A stretch of 64,000 nt of DNA from Arthrobacter nitroguajacolicus_D (GCF_031455195.1 NZ_JAVDSH010000002.1:62001-126000); one strand, 5' to 3'. Positions 44,750 to 55,039 are shown, counted from the stretch's first letter. The notes: generated from the letters alone by a model not told the origin. A program made the numbers and translations.

Positions 44750-44768
44750 ATAGGCAAGCCTAAGCTAA
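44750..44768 (-). promoter_or_regulatory. IdeR/DmdR iron box
   Basis: Minus strand TTAGCTTAGGCTTGCCTAT matches the known consensus TTAGGTTAGGCTAACCTAA at 15 of 19 positions and lies immediately before the SIP start codon. Confidence 0.85.
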
Positions 44769-44855
44769 TGCGCTGGACGTCTGCTGGGTGCGAGTCGAAC
44801 GTTACGCGCTCGTTCACGTCCCGCGCGGGAAAAGGCGACGGTTCGTGGAGGAGGG

Positions 44856-45623
44856 TCACAGGACCGGCAGTTCCCAGTAGATCGGCTCGGCTCCCTGCTG
44901 TGTCAGAAGTTCATTGGCCCGGCTGAACGGCTTGGAGCCAAAGAAGCCCCGCGACGCCGACAGTGGGCTGGGGTGGACCGATACGACCGACGGCGCTCCC
45001 TTGAGCAGCGGCACCACGCCCTCGGCGTCTTTCCCCCACAGGATAGCCACCAGTGGGCGTTGCTGCCCGGCGCCGGTGGTTCGGTCGGCGACGGCGGTGA
45101 CAGCCGCCGTCGTAATGTCCTCCCAGCCCTTGCCGCGATGGGAGCCGGCATTTCCCGCTTCAACGCTAAGGACACGGTTCAGCAGAAGGACACCTTGGCT
45201 GGTCCAGGCGCTGAGGTCGCCATGGACCCGCGGTGGCAGGCCGAGGTCGTCGTGAAGTTCGCGGTAGATATTGGCGAGGCTCCGCGGGATGGGGCGCGTG
45301 CTCCGTGAAACGGCAAAGGAAAGGCCGACGGCGTGTCCGGGGGTTGGGTACGGGTCCTGGCCGAGTATGAGTACTTTGACGTCGGCGAGCGGTTGTTTGA
45401 AGGCGCGCAGGAGATTGTCAGCCGCCGGGAGGACCTGGCTTCCATTGGCGGCCTGGCCGGCGACGAACGCGAGGGCGGCGCGCAGTTGGTCTTCTACGGG
45501 CCGCAAGGCGTCCGCCCAGTCAGGCGCCATGAGCTCCTCCAACGGGCTGTCAATCAGTCCGGCAAAGTTGGTATCCGCCACGCCCGCCGGTTCAAGTTCA
45601 AACAGTGCATCCTCGCCAGTCAT
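44856..45623 (-). CDS. ung: Uracil-DNA glycosylase, family 1
   Basis: 255 aa from ATG 45623 (GGGGGAC about 10 nt upstream; TTG 45650 is possible). Removes uracil from DNA as the first step of base excision repair. Water-activating loop LILGQDPYPTPGHAVGLSFA with catalytic Asp90, LLNRVLSVEAGNAGSHRGKG WE, and the C-terminal HPSPLSASRGFFGSKPFSRA that inserts into the helix. All catalytic residues are present. Same strand as the SIP gene, but that has its own promoter. Confidence 0.96.
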   Translation of the reverse strand: MTGEDALFELEPAGVADTNFAGLIDSPLEELMAPDWADALRPVEDQLRAALAFVAGQAANGSQVLPAADNLLRAFKQPLADVKVLILGQDPYPTPGHAVGLSFAVSRSTRPIPRSLANIYRELHDDLGLPPRVHGDLSAWTSQGVLLLNRVLSVEAGNAGSHRGKGWEDITTAAVTAVADRTTGAGQQRPLVAILWGKDAEGVVPLLKGAPSVVSVHPSPLSASRGFFGSKPFSRANELLTQQGAEPIYWELPVL

Positions 45624-45730
45624 CACGCCATTGTCCCCCGCGTCCGCCAACCGGGGCGAATGACAGCGTTGTTATTCGCCCGTAACATAGGGGTAGGACA
45701 ATTTCCCACCAAGCGTCGAAGGAGTGTGCC

Positions 45731-46066
45731 GTGGCGGAACCAGCACCGGAACCTATGGCGCCGCAGGCGACAGGTTTTTCGCTTGAGGACCTCGCGGCTG
45801 AAACCCGTAGCGAATCCCCACTGAGTGAGCGGGACCAGCAAATGCTGGCACTTGAACGGCAGTGGTGGAAGTACGCCGGGGCCAAGGAACAGGCTATCCG
45901 CGAGCTGTTCGATCTCTCCGCCACCCATTACTACCAGATCCTGAATGCGCTGATCGATACCGAGGACGCGTTGGCCCACGATCCCATGCTCGTCAAGAGA
46001 TTGCGTAGACTACGTACGTCCCGCCAACGTGCGCGGACGGCACGTCGCTTGGGGTCCGACGCGTAA
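45731..46066 (+). CDS. DUF3263 protein
   Basis: 111 aa from GTG 45731 (AAGGAG at 45719-45724). Actinobacterial domain of unknown function: LSERDQQMLALERQWWKYAG AKEQAIRELFDLSATHYYQI LNALIDTEDALAHDPMLVKR, a helix-turn-helix-like fold often found upstream of a LytR_C gene, as here. The C-terminus is very basic (RLRRLRTSRQRARTARR), consistent with nucleic-acid binding, but no function is established. Confidence 0.85.
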   Translation: MAEPAPEPMAPQATGFSLEDLAAETRSESPLSERDQQMLALERQWWKYAGAKEQAIRELFDLSATHYYQILNALIDTEDALAHDPMLVKRLRRLRTSRQRARTARRLGSDA

Positions 46067-46115
46067 ATCGCCAGGCTGATCTGTCAGCAGCAACCAGCAA
46101 GGACAACGCTTCACC

Positions 46116-46730
46116 ATGACCAAATATGCCAGGGATGAATTCGACCAGGTTCCGCAGAACACCAATCGCCAGGGCGTTCACCGCGACGCCCAGGAGACTG
46201 CCCGCCCCACCTTGTGGCCGGTCCTCACCGTTGGAGCCGTCGCTCTGGTGCTCGGCCTGGTGGCGTTCTTGATCCTTCCAAACCTCGGTGTTGTGGGCCC
46301 CAGCGCTTCCTCGAACGTCTCGACGCCGGCGCCCCAGCAGACTGATGCCTCACCGTCTGTGGCGCCCAGCGAATCAGCTCCCGCAGCTTCCGGCGGACCG
46401 AGCCCGGAGGCTTCACCGTCCAACGTTCCGTCGGAGACCCCGTTCTCGGCTGCGGTGGACAAAACCACCCCGGTTGCGGTTTACAACGGCGCTGGCACGG
46501 CTGGCCTGGCAGGCCGGGTGGCTGGCCTGGTAGAGGGCGATGGATGGCCGCTGAGCACGGTTGGCAACTGGGGCGGCCTGCCGCAGCAGACGTCCGTGAT
46601 CTTCTACAACAGTCCTGCGCAGAAGGCCAACGCCGAGGCGTTGGGTGCCCTGCTGCGCATCCAGTCGATCGTGGAATCCCCGGAGATCCAGCAGCCCCTG
46701 GTGGTTGTTGCCGGCCCCGGATACCAGTAG
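46116..46730 (+). CDS. LytR C-terminal (LytR_C) domain membrane protein
   Basis: 204 aa. One membrane helix (about 32-56, LWPVLTVGAVALVLGLVAFL), a Ser/Pro/Ala-rich extracytoplasmic linker (60-112) and a LytR_C domain (about 115-204): VAVYNGAGTAGLAGRVAGLV, SVIFYNSPAQKANAEALGAL. The domain occurs at the end of LCP wall-ligase proteins; alone it may bind cell-wall polymers. 49 bp after DUF3263. Confidence 0.85.
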   Translation: MTKYARDEFDQVPQNTNRQGVHRDAQETARPTLWPVLTVGAVALVLGLVAFLILPNLGVVGPSASSNVSTPAPQQTDASPSVAPSESAPAASGGPSPEASPSNVPSETPFSAAVDKTTPVAVYNGAGTAGLAGRVAGLVEGDGWPLSTVGNWGGLPQQTSVIFYNSPAQKANAEALGALLRIQSIVESPEIQQPLVVVAGPGYQ

Positions 46731-46900
46731 CGGACCGCTGTAGAAGCACTCCCAAGCCCCAACTCGGTTAAGCCTCAATAACAAAACAGACGCCCTGCCC
46801 CTCACCGGCAGCGCCGTGATAGTGACTGTGGTTACAGTGGATTGATTCCGGTACGGAGATCCCGGCAACCGGTCTTGGCTACTGCGAAAGTGTGGGCATC

Positions 46901-47104
46901 ATGGCATTGGGAACCGTCAAATGGTTCAACGCCGAAAAAGGCTACGGCTTCATCACTGTTGATGAGTCCGGCGACGACGTCTTTGTACACTGGTCTGCCA
47001 TCCAGATGGATGGCTTCCGGGCCCTCGAGGAGGGCCAGCGGGTGGAATTTGAATTGGGGGAGGGCCAGAAAGGGCCGCAGGCAGAAGGAGTGCACGTCGC
47101 CTAG
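46901..47104 (+). CDS. cspA: Cold-shock protein, CspA family
   Basis: 67 aa, the standard size. Single-strand nucleic-acid binding OB fold with RNP1 KGYGFITV and RNP2 VFVHWSAI. ATG 46901 gives MALGTVKWFNAEKGYGF, the family start; GTG 46892 would add three residues. The 170-bp region before it may contain its promoter and 5' UTR; I see no clear element there. Confidence 0.95.
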   Translation: MALGTVKWFNAEKGYGFITVDESGDDVFVHWSAIQMDGFRALEEGQRVEFELGEGQKGPQAEGVHVA

Positions 47105-47175
47105 CTTCGCTGGAGGCTGGCACTTCATCGGCTCAGCTCATGGCTGAAACCCCCTTGGTTTCCGTCGCAAAGACG

Positions 47176-47213
47176 CATTCCTGCTTGCACTCTCCCCGGT
47201 CGAGTGCTAATTA
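47176..47213 (+). promoter_or_regulatory. Sigma-A promoter of groEL
   Basis: TTGCAC (47185-47190), 17 bases, TAATTA (47208-47213). The element GAGTGCTAA, a CIRCE half-site, lies in the spacer/-10 region. It belongs to a 324-bp stretch (47105-47428) without a gene. Confidence 0.65.
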
Positions 47214-47218
47214 TTGAT

Positions 47219-47245
47219 TTAGCACTCCTACGGTTCGACTGCTAA
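47219..47245. promoter_or_regulatory. CIRCE element (HrcA operator) with extra half-site
   Basis: TTAGCACTC, 9 bases, GACTGCTAA (one mismatch from GAGTGCTAA). A third half-site GAGTGCTAA lies at 47202-47210. HrcA binding would block the groEL promoter just upstream. The following 180 bases to the groEL start show no further element that I recognise. Confidence 0.85.
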
Positions 47246-47428
47246 GTATGGCTCGGCTTACGCCGGTCCCGAACGGCTGCCGGATCGCTGGAGGATCAAG
47301 AAAAACCTTGGTGTGGTGAGGTTCGGAGCGCGGGGCATACATAGGCCGCAAGCAAAGGACCGTCCGTCGCGGGCACCGCATCTGACAGGTACCTTCTTAA
47401 CGACTGTCCCGAAAGGACTACCGCCGTT

Positions 47429-49054
<1,626 letters not shown>

Positions 49055-49089
49055 GCCCCCTCGCTGAACATCACGTTTCAGAGCTAACG

Positions 49090-49126
49090 ACGGCGGTCCG
49101 CACCTTCTGGTGCGGGCCGCCGTTTT
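49090..49126 (+). terminator. Intrinsic terminator after groEL
   Basis: Arms 49090-49104 and 49109-49123 pair over 15 positions (one U-G), loop TTCT, followed by TTTT. Confidence 0.92.
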
Positions 49127-49175
49127 GCTGCCTACCACGGTTTCAGTGTCTGTGGGTTCTGGCAGGATTAACGGT

Positions 49176-50306
49176 ATGACGATTATTGCTGCCGCCGATG
49201 GGTCCGCCCTCGGCAATCCTGGGCCGGCCGGTTGGGCCTGGTACGTTGACGACTCCTGTTGGCGCGCGGGAGGGTGGCCCCACGGCACCAACAACCAAGG
49301 CGAGCTCATGGCAGTGCTGGACCTGTTCCGCTCCACCGCGCATGTTCCCCACGAGGAACTGCTGATCCTGTGCGATAGCCAGTACGTCATCAACTGCATC
49401 ACCAAATGGATGCCGGGCTGGAAGCGCAAGGGCTGGCGGAAGGCAGACGGCAAGCCGGTCCTCAACGTCGACCTCCTCAAGGATATTGACCAGGCGATCA
49501 TTGGCCGCAAATACACCTTCGAGTGGGTCAAGGGCCACGCAGGACACGATCTCAACGAAGCGGCCGATGAGCGGGCCCGGGCTGTGGCCACGGCCTATCA
49601 GCAGGGCGTCGCGCCCCGGGTCGGGCCAGGTTTCCCAGGGGCCAAAGACCAGTCAGCCACTGGCGGGGACCCCCAGGGTAGCCGGCGCGAAGGACAACTT
49701 CCCGGGGTCGGAGCCCAGGGGCAGGACGAAAAAGTAACCGCAGGTTCCGGGACCTCCGGGACCACGTCGATCGGGACTGCAGCAAGCTCCGCGACGGTTA
49801 CCACCAGCAGGGCAGCCGCTGCGACGGCCTCGTCCCCGAGCGCTGTTGCCGCGCCCTCCCGGAGTTCCCGACCTCACTTCGAACCGACGCTCTTCGGAGA
49901 GGCAGGCATCTTCGGCCAAGCTGATCTTTTCAGCGAACTGGAAGATGATGCATCGGCCCCGGAGCTCTCGCCGGAAGAAACTGTACTTTCCCTGGAACGG
50001 GAACTGCTGAGACCTGACGTAAGGGCGGACATTGGCAGGATCGGAGTGCTGCTGCATCCGGACTTCGCCGAAATTGGCAGCTCGGGCCGGTTTTGGACGC
50101 GGGACGCCATGATGGTGGCGTTGGAGGAGGACCCCGGCGAACCGGGAGAGCTGGAGCTCTTGAGCGCCGACCGCCTCGGTGACACCACCATCTTGCTGAA
50201 CTACCGCAGCTACGCCCACACGGGCTCGGCCCTCCGCAGCTCGATCTGGATGCTGGACCGCGGCCAATGGCGCCTGAGGTTCCACCAGGGCACCCTGGAG
50301 CCCTAA
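49176..50306 (+). CDS. rnhA: RNase HI fused to an NTF2-like (DUF4440) domain
   Basis: 376 aa from ATG 49176. Residues 1-145 are RNase HI, degrading RNA in RNA-DNA hybrids: AAADGSALGNPGPAGWAWYV (Asp8), NNQGELMAVLDL (Glu43), LCDSQYVINC (Asp67), KGHAGHDLNEAADERAR (His124, Asp131) - the full catalytic set. Residues 148-250 are a Gly/Ser/Thr-rich linker. Residues 265-376 resemble DUF4440/SnoaL-like NTF2 proteins: LERELLRPDVRADIGRIGVL LHPDFAEIGSSGRFWTRDAM and a terminal SSIWMLDRGQWRLRFHQGT. The role of the fusion is unknown. Confidence 0.85.
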   Translation: MTIIAAADGSALGNPGPAGWAWYVDDSCWRAGGWPHGTNNQGELMAVLDLFRSTAHVPHEELLILCDSQYVINCITKWMPGWKRKGWRKADGKPVLNVDLLKDIDQAIIGRKYTFEWVKGHAGHDLNEAADERARAVATAYQQGVAPRVGPGFPGAKDQSATGGDPQGSRREGQLPGVGAQGQDEKVTAGSGTSGTTSIGTAASSATVTTSRAAAATASSPSAVAAPSRSSRPHFEPTLFGEAGIFGQADLFSELEDDASAPELSPEETVLSLERELLRPDVRADIGRIGVLLHPDFAEIGSSGRFWTRDAMMVALEEDPGEPGELELLSADRLGDTTILLNYRSYAHTGSALRSSIWMLDRGQWRLRFHQGTLEP

Positions 50307-50340
50307 AGGAAGCGACGCCCACTGAGGACGAACCAGACGC

Positions 50341-50376
50341 GCCATGACCTGCAGGGCCGCCATGACCTGTAGGGCC
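50341..50376 (+). repeat. 18-bp direct repeat
   Basis: GCCATGACCTGCAGGGCC and the same unit with one C to T change, directly adjacent, in the 141-bp gap between the RNase H and WXG100 genes. Confidence 0.85.
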
Positions 50377-50447
50377 GGATGGATAAGGGGGAAGACATCC
50401 GGCCCCACAGGAGTGCACAGCACTGCGTTGTTCGGGCTTGGCGGTTC

Positions 50448-50738
50448 CTAATAGGTGAAGCGCTGGGTGTTGCCCTGCTCGACTTCCGCGTAGCTCGAGG
50501 CCGCAGTGGACAACGCCAGGGTGATGGAAGCCAACGATGCCTCAACCTTGCTTTGCGTCAGGGACCATTCCAGTACGAGCGACTGGAAGTTCGCGGCCGC
50601 CGTTCCTTTCCATGTTGCCTGGAGTTCCTCAAGCCCACGCTTCATGGTGTGGACGTCCGAACTGATGCGGTCGATAGTGCCCCGAACGTTGTCGGATTTG
50701 AGCTGGAGCATCTCGGTATCGACGGAGATGACGGTCAT
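50448..50738 (-). CDS. WXG100 (ESAT-6-like) protein
   Basis: 96 aa. Helical hairpin of the ESAT-6 superfamily with the central WXG turn: LEELQATWKGTAAANFQSLV. Such proteins are secreted as dimers by ESX/type VII systems. No EccC, second WXG100 gene or other ESX gene is next to it, and the C-terminus (YAEVEQGNTQRFTY) has a weak YxxxE-like context. AAAGG lies upstream of ATG 50738. Function of the solitary gene unknown. Confidence 0.87.
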   Translation of the reverse strand: MTVISVDTEMLQLKSDNVRGTIDRISSDVHTMKRGLEELQATWKGTAAANFQSLVLEWSLTQSKVEASLASITLALSTAASSYAEVEQGNTQRFTY

Positions 50739-50873
50739 GGGTTGTGCCTTTCGACGAAGATGTTCCGCATGTTGCGGCGGGAAGTGTGGGCCACAACATC
50801 GAGCCTAGGTAGGAGGCTTCAACCGCGGAACGGACGTTTCCCGCTATGTGGAAAACGGCTTCGAAGTCCGGCG

Positions 50874-52319
50874 CTACGTCGACAAAAGCTCGGCAGGTTC
50901 CTCATGGAAGGGGAGGCTGACCACCAAGGTGGCCCCACCGCCGTCGGTCTCCGAAACACGGACGCTTCCCCCGTGCGAGCCCACGATCGCAGCCACAATC
51001 GCCAGGCCAAGTCCGCTGCCACCCGTCTCGCGTGTTCGCGAGGTGTCTGCGCGGTAGAAGCGTTCGAAAATCTTGTTGGTCTCGGCTTCCGGGATTCCCG
51101 GTCCGTGATCGCGGATCTCGATGACCGATTCGGCACCTGTGGGCGTGTTCCGGACACCCACGGCAAGTTCGATCGGGCTGCCTTCGGGCGTATAACGCAG
51201 GGCATTGCCCACCAGGTTGCCAATGACCTGCCGGAGTTTGGCTTCGTCGCCCTGTACGGGTGCAGGAGCGGGGGAGCCGCCGTCGAGTCCAGTCAGCGTG
51301 ATGGTCCGGTCGCCGGAGGAAGCCTTGGTGTCCACCATGGCGTCGTGGGCCAGGAGGTGCAGGTCCACTGGCTTGAGCTGCAGTGGCCGCTGTTCGTCCA
51401 GCCTTGCCAGCAGCAGCAGGTCCTCGACCATGGAGCCCATCCGCTTGGCTTCGCTTTCGATCCGGCCCATGGCCATGGCCACATCTTCTTCAGTGGTCAG
51501 GGCGCCATGCCTGTAGAGCTCCGAGAAACCCCGGATGGTGACCAACGGCGTGCGAAGTTCATGGGAGGCGTCGGCCGCAAAGCGCCGCATGCGCCCCTCA
51601 GAAGCAGCCCGGGCTGCAAACGAGGCCTCAATGTGCGCCAGCATGGCGTTCAGCGATCCGCCGAGACGACCTACTTCGGTATGCGGATTGTCGATTTCCA
51701 CACGGCGGGACAAATCGCCGGCCGCGATGGCAGCAGCCGTCTTTTCCACTTTGGCCAAGGGCCTGAAGGAGCGGGCCACGGTCCACGTAGCGATGAAGAA
51801 TGCCAGCACCAGCGTCAGCAGGCCCACGCCGACCACTACCAGGACGGCGTGCTCCATGACCTTGTCCACTGGCGTGAGCGGCAGGCCGATAATCACGACG
51901 CCGTTCTGCCCGTTGGCGATCACGCCAACGGCAACGACCCGCCAGTTGGTACCGGCCGTTCCCTTGACCTGGAACGGCGCATTGCCGCGCAGCTTGGCTT
52001 CGGCCGCGGTGATGTTGGCGATCGCTGGCCGGTCGCTCTGGTTCCCGGCGAAGGGATACGGATCGAGTCCAGGAACATAGAGCGTCAGGGAGTAGTCCGT
52101 GGGTACGGCAGGGTTGGGTTCGGACAACTTGTCAAAGGACTGGCGGTCCTGCGCCAACGCGACTGCAGCCTTGAGCTTGTCGTCCACCTGACCCTGCAGG
52201 TAGCTCTTGACCAGGGTCAGCGTTCCCGCGCCCGTCGCTGCCAAGGCCAGCAGGAGCAAACCCATGATGATGGCGACGAGCTGCGACCTCAGCGAGGCCG
52301 ATTTCCAGCGTTGCAGCAA
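50874..52319 (-). CDS. Sensor histidine kinase, HAMP-HisKA-HATPase type
   Basis: 481 aa. Two membrane helices (about 14-38 and 158-182) enclose a 120-residue extracellular sensor domain; HAMP (about 180-235) follows, then HisKA with SHELRTPL (phospho-His253) and a HATPase domain (N box NLVGNALRYTPEG, G1 DHGPGI, G2 GSGLGLAIV). The sensor domain has no known motif. It ends the two-gene operon led by the response regulator, two bases apart. It resembles the TcrY/PhoR class; signal unknown. Confidence 0.93.
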   Translation of the reverse strand: MLQRWKSASLRSQLVAIIMGLLLLALAATGAGTLTLVKSYLQGQVDDKLKAAVALAQDRQSFDKLSEPNPAVPTDYSLTLYVPGLDPYPFAGNQSDRPAIANITAAEAKLRGNAPFQVKGTAGTNWRVVAVGVIANGQNGVVIIGLPLTPVDKVMEHAVLVVVGVGLLTLVLAFFIATWTVARSFRPLAKVEKTAAAIAAGDLSRRVEIDNPHTEVGRLGGSLNAMLAHIEASFAARAASEGRMRRFAADASHELRTPLVTIRGFSELYRHGALTTEEDVAMAMGRIESEAKRMGSMVEDLLLLARLDEQRPLQLKPVDLHLLAHDAMVDTKASSGDRTITLTGLDGGSPAPAPVQGDEAKLRQVIGNLVGNALRYTPEGSPIELAVGVRNTPTGAESVIEIRDHGPGIPEAETNKIFERFYRADTSRTRETGGSGLGLAIVAAIVGSHGGSVRVSETDGGGATLVVSLPFHEEPAELLST

Positions 52320-52321
52320 GG

Positions 52322-53041
52322 TCAGCGCTTCTCTGCCGTCCGGAGCACGTAGCCCACGCCGCGCTTGGTCTGTATGAGCGCCGCAGCGTCGGGATCTATG
52401 TCCACCTTGCGGCGAAGGTACGAAATATACGACTCAACAATCGAGGCGTCGCCGTTGAAGTCGTACTCCCACACGTGGTCCAGGATCTGGGCTTTGGACA
52501 GGACGCGGTTGGGATTCAGCATGAGGTAGCGCAGGAGCTTGAACTCCGTGGGCGACAGCTCGATGACCGTGCCGCCGCGGCGGACCTCGTGGGCGTCGTC
52601 GTCGAGTTCGAGGTCGTCGACGCGGATAACGGCGTCGTCGTCTTCCAGCGGCTGGGTACGGCGGAGGACGGCTCGGATGCGGGCTACCACTTCGTCGAGG
52701 CTGAAAGGCTTGGTGACGTAGTCATCGCCGCCCACGGTGAGGCCCGTGACTTTGTCCTCGGTGTCGTCCTTCGCAGTGAGGAACAGGACGGGGAAGTGCT
52801 TGCCGGCCGCGCGGAGGCGCCGCGTAACGGTGAATCCATCCATATCCGGCAGCATGACGTCCAAGACGGCGAGGTCGGGGGCGTGGAGATCGGCCGCCGC
52901 GAGGGCTTCGCGACCGTTGGACGCGGCCACCACCTCGAAGCCTGCGAAACGCAGCGACGTGGACAGCAGCTCACGAATGTTGGGTTCGTCATCAACCACA
53001 AGAAGCTTGGCTTCGGGACCGTTCTTTTTCATGTCACCCAT
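52322..53041 (-). CDS. OmpR/PhoB-type response regulator
   Basis: 239 aa from ATG 53041 (GGGAGG just before; ATG 53032 is possible). Receiver domain with DDEP at the N-terminus, phospho-acceptor Asp61 (LAVLDVMLPDMDGF), LFLTAKDD and DDYVTKPFSLDE. Winged-helix domain: LSPTEFKLLRYLMLNPNRVL, DHVWEYDFNGDASIVESYIS YLRRKVD and RGVGYVL. First gene of the operon with the histidine kinase. Confidence 0.95.
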   Translation of the reverse strand: MGDMKKNGPEAKLLVVDDEPNIRELLSTSLRFAGFEVVAASNGREALAAADLHAPDLAVLDVMLPDMDGFTVTRRLRAAGKHFPVLFLTAKDDTEDKVTGLTVGGDDYVTKPFSLDEVVARIRAVLRRTQPLEDDDAVIRVDDLELDDDAHEVRRGGTVIELSPTEFKLLRYLMLNPNRVLSKAQILDHVWEYDFNGDASIVESYISYLRRKVDIDPDAAALIQTKRGVGYVLRTAEKR

Positions 53042-53113
53042 GATCCTCCCAGTTACTGGGAGTTTTCTGAATGCTGCATGTGAGTGAACTGCGCGCGAAG
53101 TCCACGGACTGCG

Positions 53114-53743
53114 TCACGCACCGATGACCAGGCCTGCACCCAGGGCCACCATGGTCACGGCGATGCCACCGTCCAGGATCCGCCACGAGCGCGGACTCGA
53201 AAAGAAGCCACGAAGGTACCTCGCCCCAAATCCCAGCGAGCAAAACCAAAGAATACTGCCCAGCATCGCCCCAGCGCCGAACCACCATTGCAGGGGAGTC
53301 CCTTGTGCACTGGCCAGGGAGCCGAGCAAGGCGATGTCCAAATAGACGTGGGGGTTGAGCCACGTCAGGGCCAGGACGGTGGCGACAGCGCCGGCAGGGC
53401 CGCGCTTCGCCCCGCCGTCGTCCGGGGCGTCGCCGGTCAGCGACTGTGGACGGAAGGCCCGTCGTGCGGCCATCAGGCCATAGGTCACCAGGAACGCTGC
53501 GCCCACGTAACGGAGGACGACGACGGCGGCCGGGACGGCGGTGACCAGGGCACCCATGCCGAGCACGCCGGCGGCGATGAGAACGGCGTCGGAGAGCGCG
53601 CAGACGGCGACGATGGGGCCTATGTGCTCGCCGCGGATTCCCTGGCGAAGCACGAACGCATTCTGTGCCCCGATCGCGACGATGAGTGCCAGGCCTGTGG
53701 CGAGGCCGAGGCCTGCGGAGTGGGAGAAATCAGTAATAGTCAC
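53114..53743 (-). CDS. lysE: LysE/ArgO-family amino acid exporter
   Basis: 209 aa, about six membrane helices. Exports basic amino acids (Lys/Arg) when intracellular levels rise. GLATGLALIVAIGAQNAFVL RQGIRGEHIGPIVAVCALSD AVLI is the LysE signature; ALTWLNPHVYLDIALLGSLA is also conserved. Divergent from a LysG-type regulator, the classical lysE-lysG arrangement. The hairpin AGTCC/GGACT near 53097-53108 lies between it and the response regulator. Confidence 0.92.
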   Translation of the reverse strand: MTITDFSHSAGLGLATGLALIVAIGAQNAFVLRQGIRGEHIGPIVAVCALSDAVLIAAGVLGMGALVTAVPAAVVVLRYVGAAFLVTYGLMAARRAFRPQSLTGDAPDDGGAKRGPAGAVATVLALTWLNPHVYLDIALLGSLASAQGTPLQWWFGAGAMLGSILWFCSLGFGARYLRGFFSSPRSWRILDGGIAVTMVALGAGLVIGA

Positions 53744-53811
53744 TCTTTGAAACTACGGATGGACCAAGCATTAAACCAGCTAAGGATTTTTAGGTCACGT
53801 AAGCTTCTCTT

Positions 53812-54729
53812 ATGTTCCAATTTCCGTCTGACCAGCTGCTTACTTTCGCCACCGTCCTCTCCGAGGGGACGTTGGATGCCGCTGCCCGCCAACTCCATGT
53901 CACGCCGTCGGCAGTATCCCAACGGCTCAAGGCGCTGGAGCAGTCGGCAGGCCGGGTGCTGCTGCGGCGGAGCAACCCCGTGCAGGCCACGGAAGCCGGA
54001 GAAGTCGTTTTGCGGCTGGCCCGCCAGGTGGCCCAACTCGAGGCCGATGCCGGCAGGGAACTGGGGTTGGGCTCCGAAGGGGCGGAACTTGCCGTGCCGA
54101 TCGTCGTCAACGCGGATTCGCTGGCCGTCTGGTTCCTGCAGGCGCTGGTCAAGGTTCCGCAGGACCTCAACGTGACGTTCGACCTCCATCGGGATGACGA
54201 ACAGCACTCAACGTCCCTGTTGCGATCCGGGACAGTCATGGCGGCTGTCACCGCCACTCCTGAACCAGTTCAAGGATGCCGCGTCGAGAGCCTGGGAGTG
54301 ATGCGCTACCTTCCAGTTGCTGCACCGCAGTATCTGGCGCGATGGTTCCCCGACTTCCCGAAGGGCCTCAACGGGGTCTCGCTCAACGCTGCGCCTACCG
54401 TGGACTTCGATCGCAAGGACACCTATCAGTGGGCTTTCGTACGTTCGTGGACTGGGACCGGCGGTGTGCCCGAACGCCGGGGCCCCCGCCATTTCGTTCC
54501 TGCCTCGCACGATTTTGGCGAGGCGATCCGCCTTGGCCTTGGCTGGGGCCTGATCCCGGAAGCGCAGTGTGGCCAGGACGTCGCGGACGGCCGGCTGGTC
54601 GAGTTGGCCCCGGACCGGCCGTTCGATGTTCCGCTTTATTGGCAACGGTGGCGCACGGCATCCAGGGGCCTGGACATCCTCAGCGAGACGGTGCGGGATG
54701 TTTCTGCGCAGTATCTGAGGAGGGCGTGA
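53812..54729 (+). CDS. lysG: LysR-family activator of lysE (LysG/ArgP type)
   Basis: 305 aa. N-terminal HTH: FPSDQLLTFATVLSEGTLDA AARQLHVTPSAVSQRLKALE; C-terminal periplasmic-binding-like effector domain (VPIVVNADSLAVWFLQALVK is the ArgP/LysG signature). Activates the exporter in response to Lys/Arg/His in C. glutamicum. The 68-bp intergenic region would hold the shared operator, but I cannot define it. Confidence 0.93.
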   Translation: MFQFPSDQLLTFATVLSEGTLDAAARQLHVTPSAVSQRLKALEQSAGRVLLRRSNPVQATEAGEVVLRLARQVAQLEADAGRELGLGSEGAELAVPIVVNADSLAVWFLQALVKVPQDLNVTFDLHRDDEQHSTSLLRSGTVMAAVTATPEPVQGCRVESLGVMRYLPVAAPQYLARWFPDFPKGLNGVSLNAAPTVDFDRKDTYQWAFVRSWTGTGGVPERRGPRHFVPASHDFGEAIRLGLGWGLIPEAQCGQDVADGRLVELAPDRPFDVPLYWQRWRTASRGLDILSETVRDVSAQYLRRA

Positions 54730-54796
54730 ACGGCTAAAACGGGACACGCCCGCCGATGCTTCCAATAATGTCAGTGCCCCGTCCCACACTTAAAAC

Positions 54797-55021
54797 ATGG
54801 CAAACACAGCAGCTCCCAACACCGTCCACCAGCTCCGCGACAGGGACGACGTCGAGTTCCACGTGACGTACCTGGACACGGATACAGGCCATGTCCGCCG
54901 CGAGGACTTCCAGGATCTCGCCGCGGCCGAACGCTTCGCCAGTGCACAACTGCGCGATGAAGAGTGCTGGGCCGTCGTGGACCACGTCGGTATCTCGGCA
55001 ACCAGCCGGATGGTCGCCTGA
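54797..55021 (+). CDS. Small hypothetical protein
   Basis: 74 aa, unrecognised. Polar and acidic with no membrane helix or signal: HQLRDRDDVEFHVTYLDTDT GHVRREDFQDLAAAERFASA QLRDEECWAVVDHVGISATS. The pattern suggests a small alpha/beta fold. No good SD, so it may be leaderless. Convergent with the multicopper oxidase gene 19 bp away. Codon bias supports it. Confidence 0.6.
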   Translation: MANTAAPNTVHQLRDRDDVEFHVTYLDTDTGHVRREDFQDLAAAERFASAQLRDEECWAVVDHVGISATSRMVA

Positions 55022-55039
55022 CCCCCGTTCCGAGGCCCG

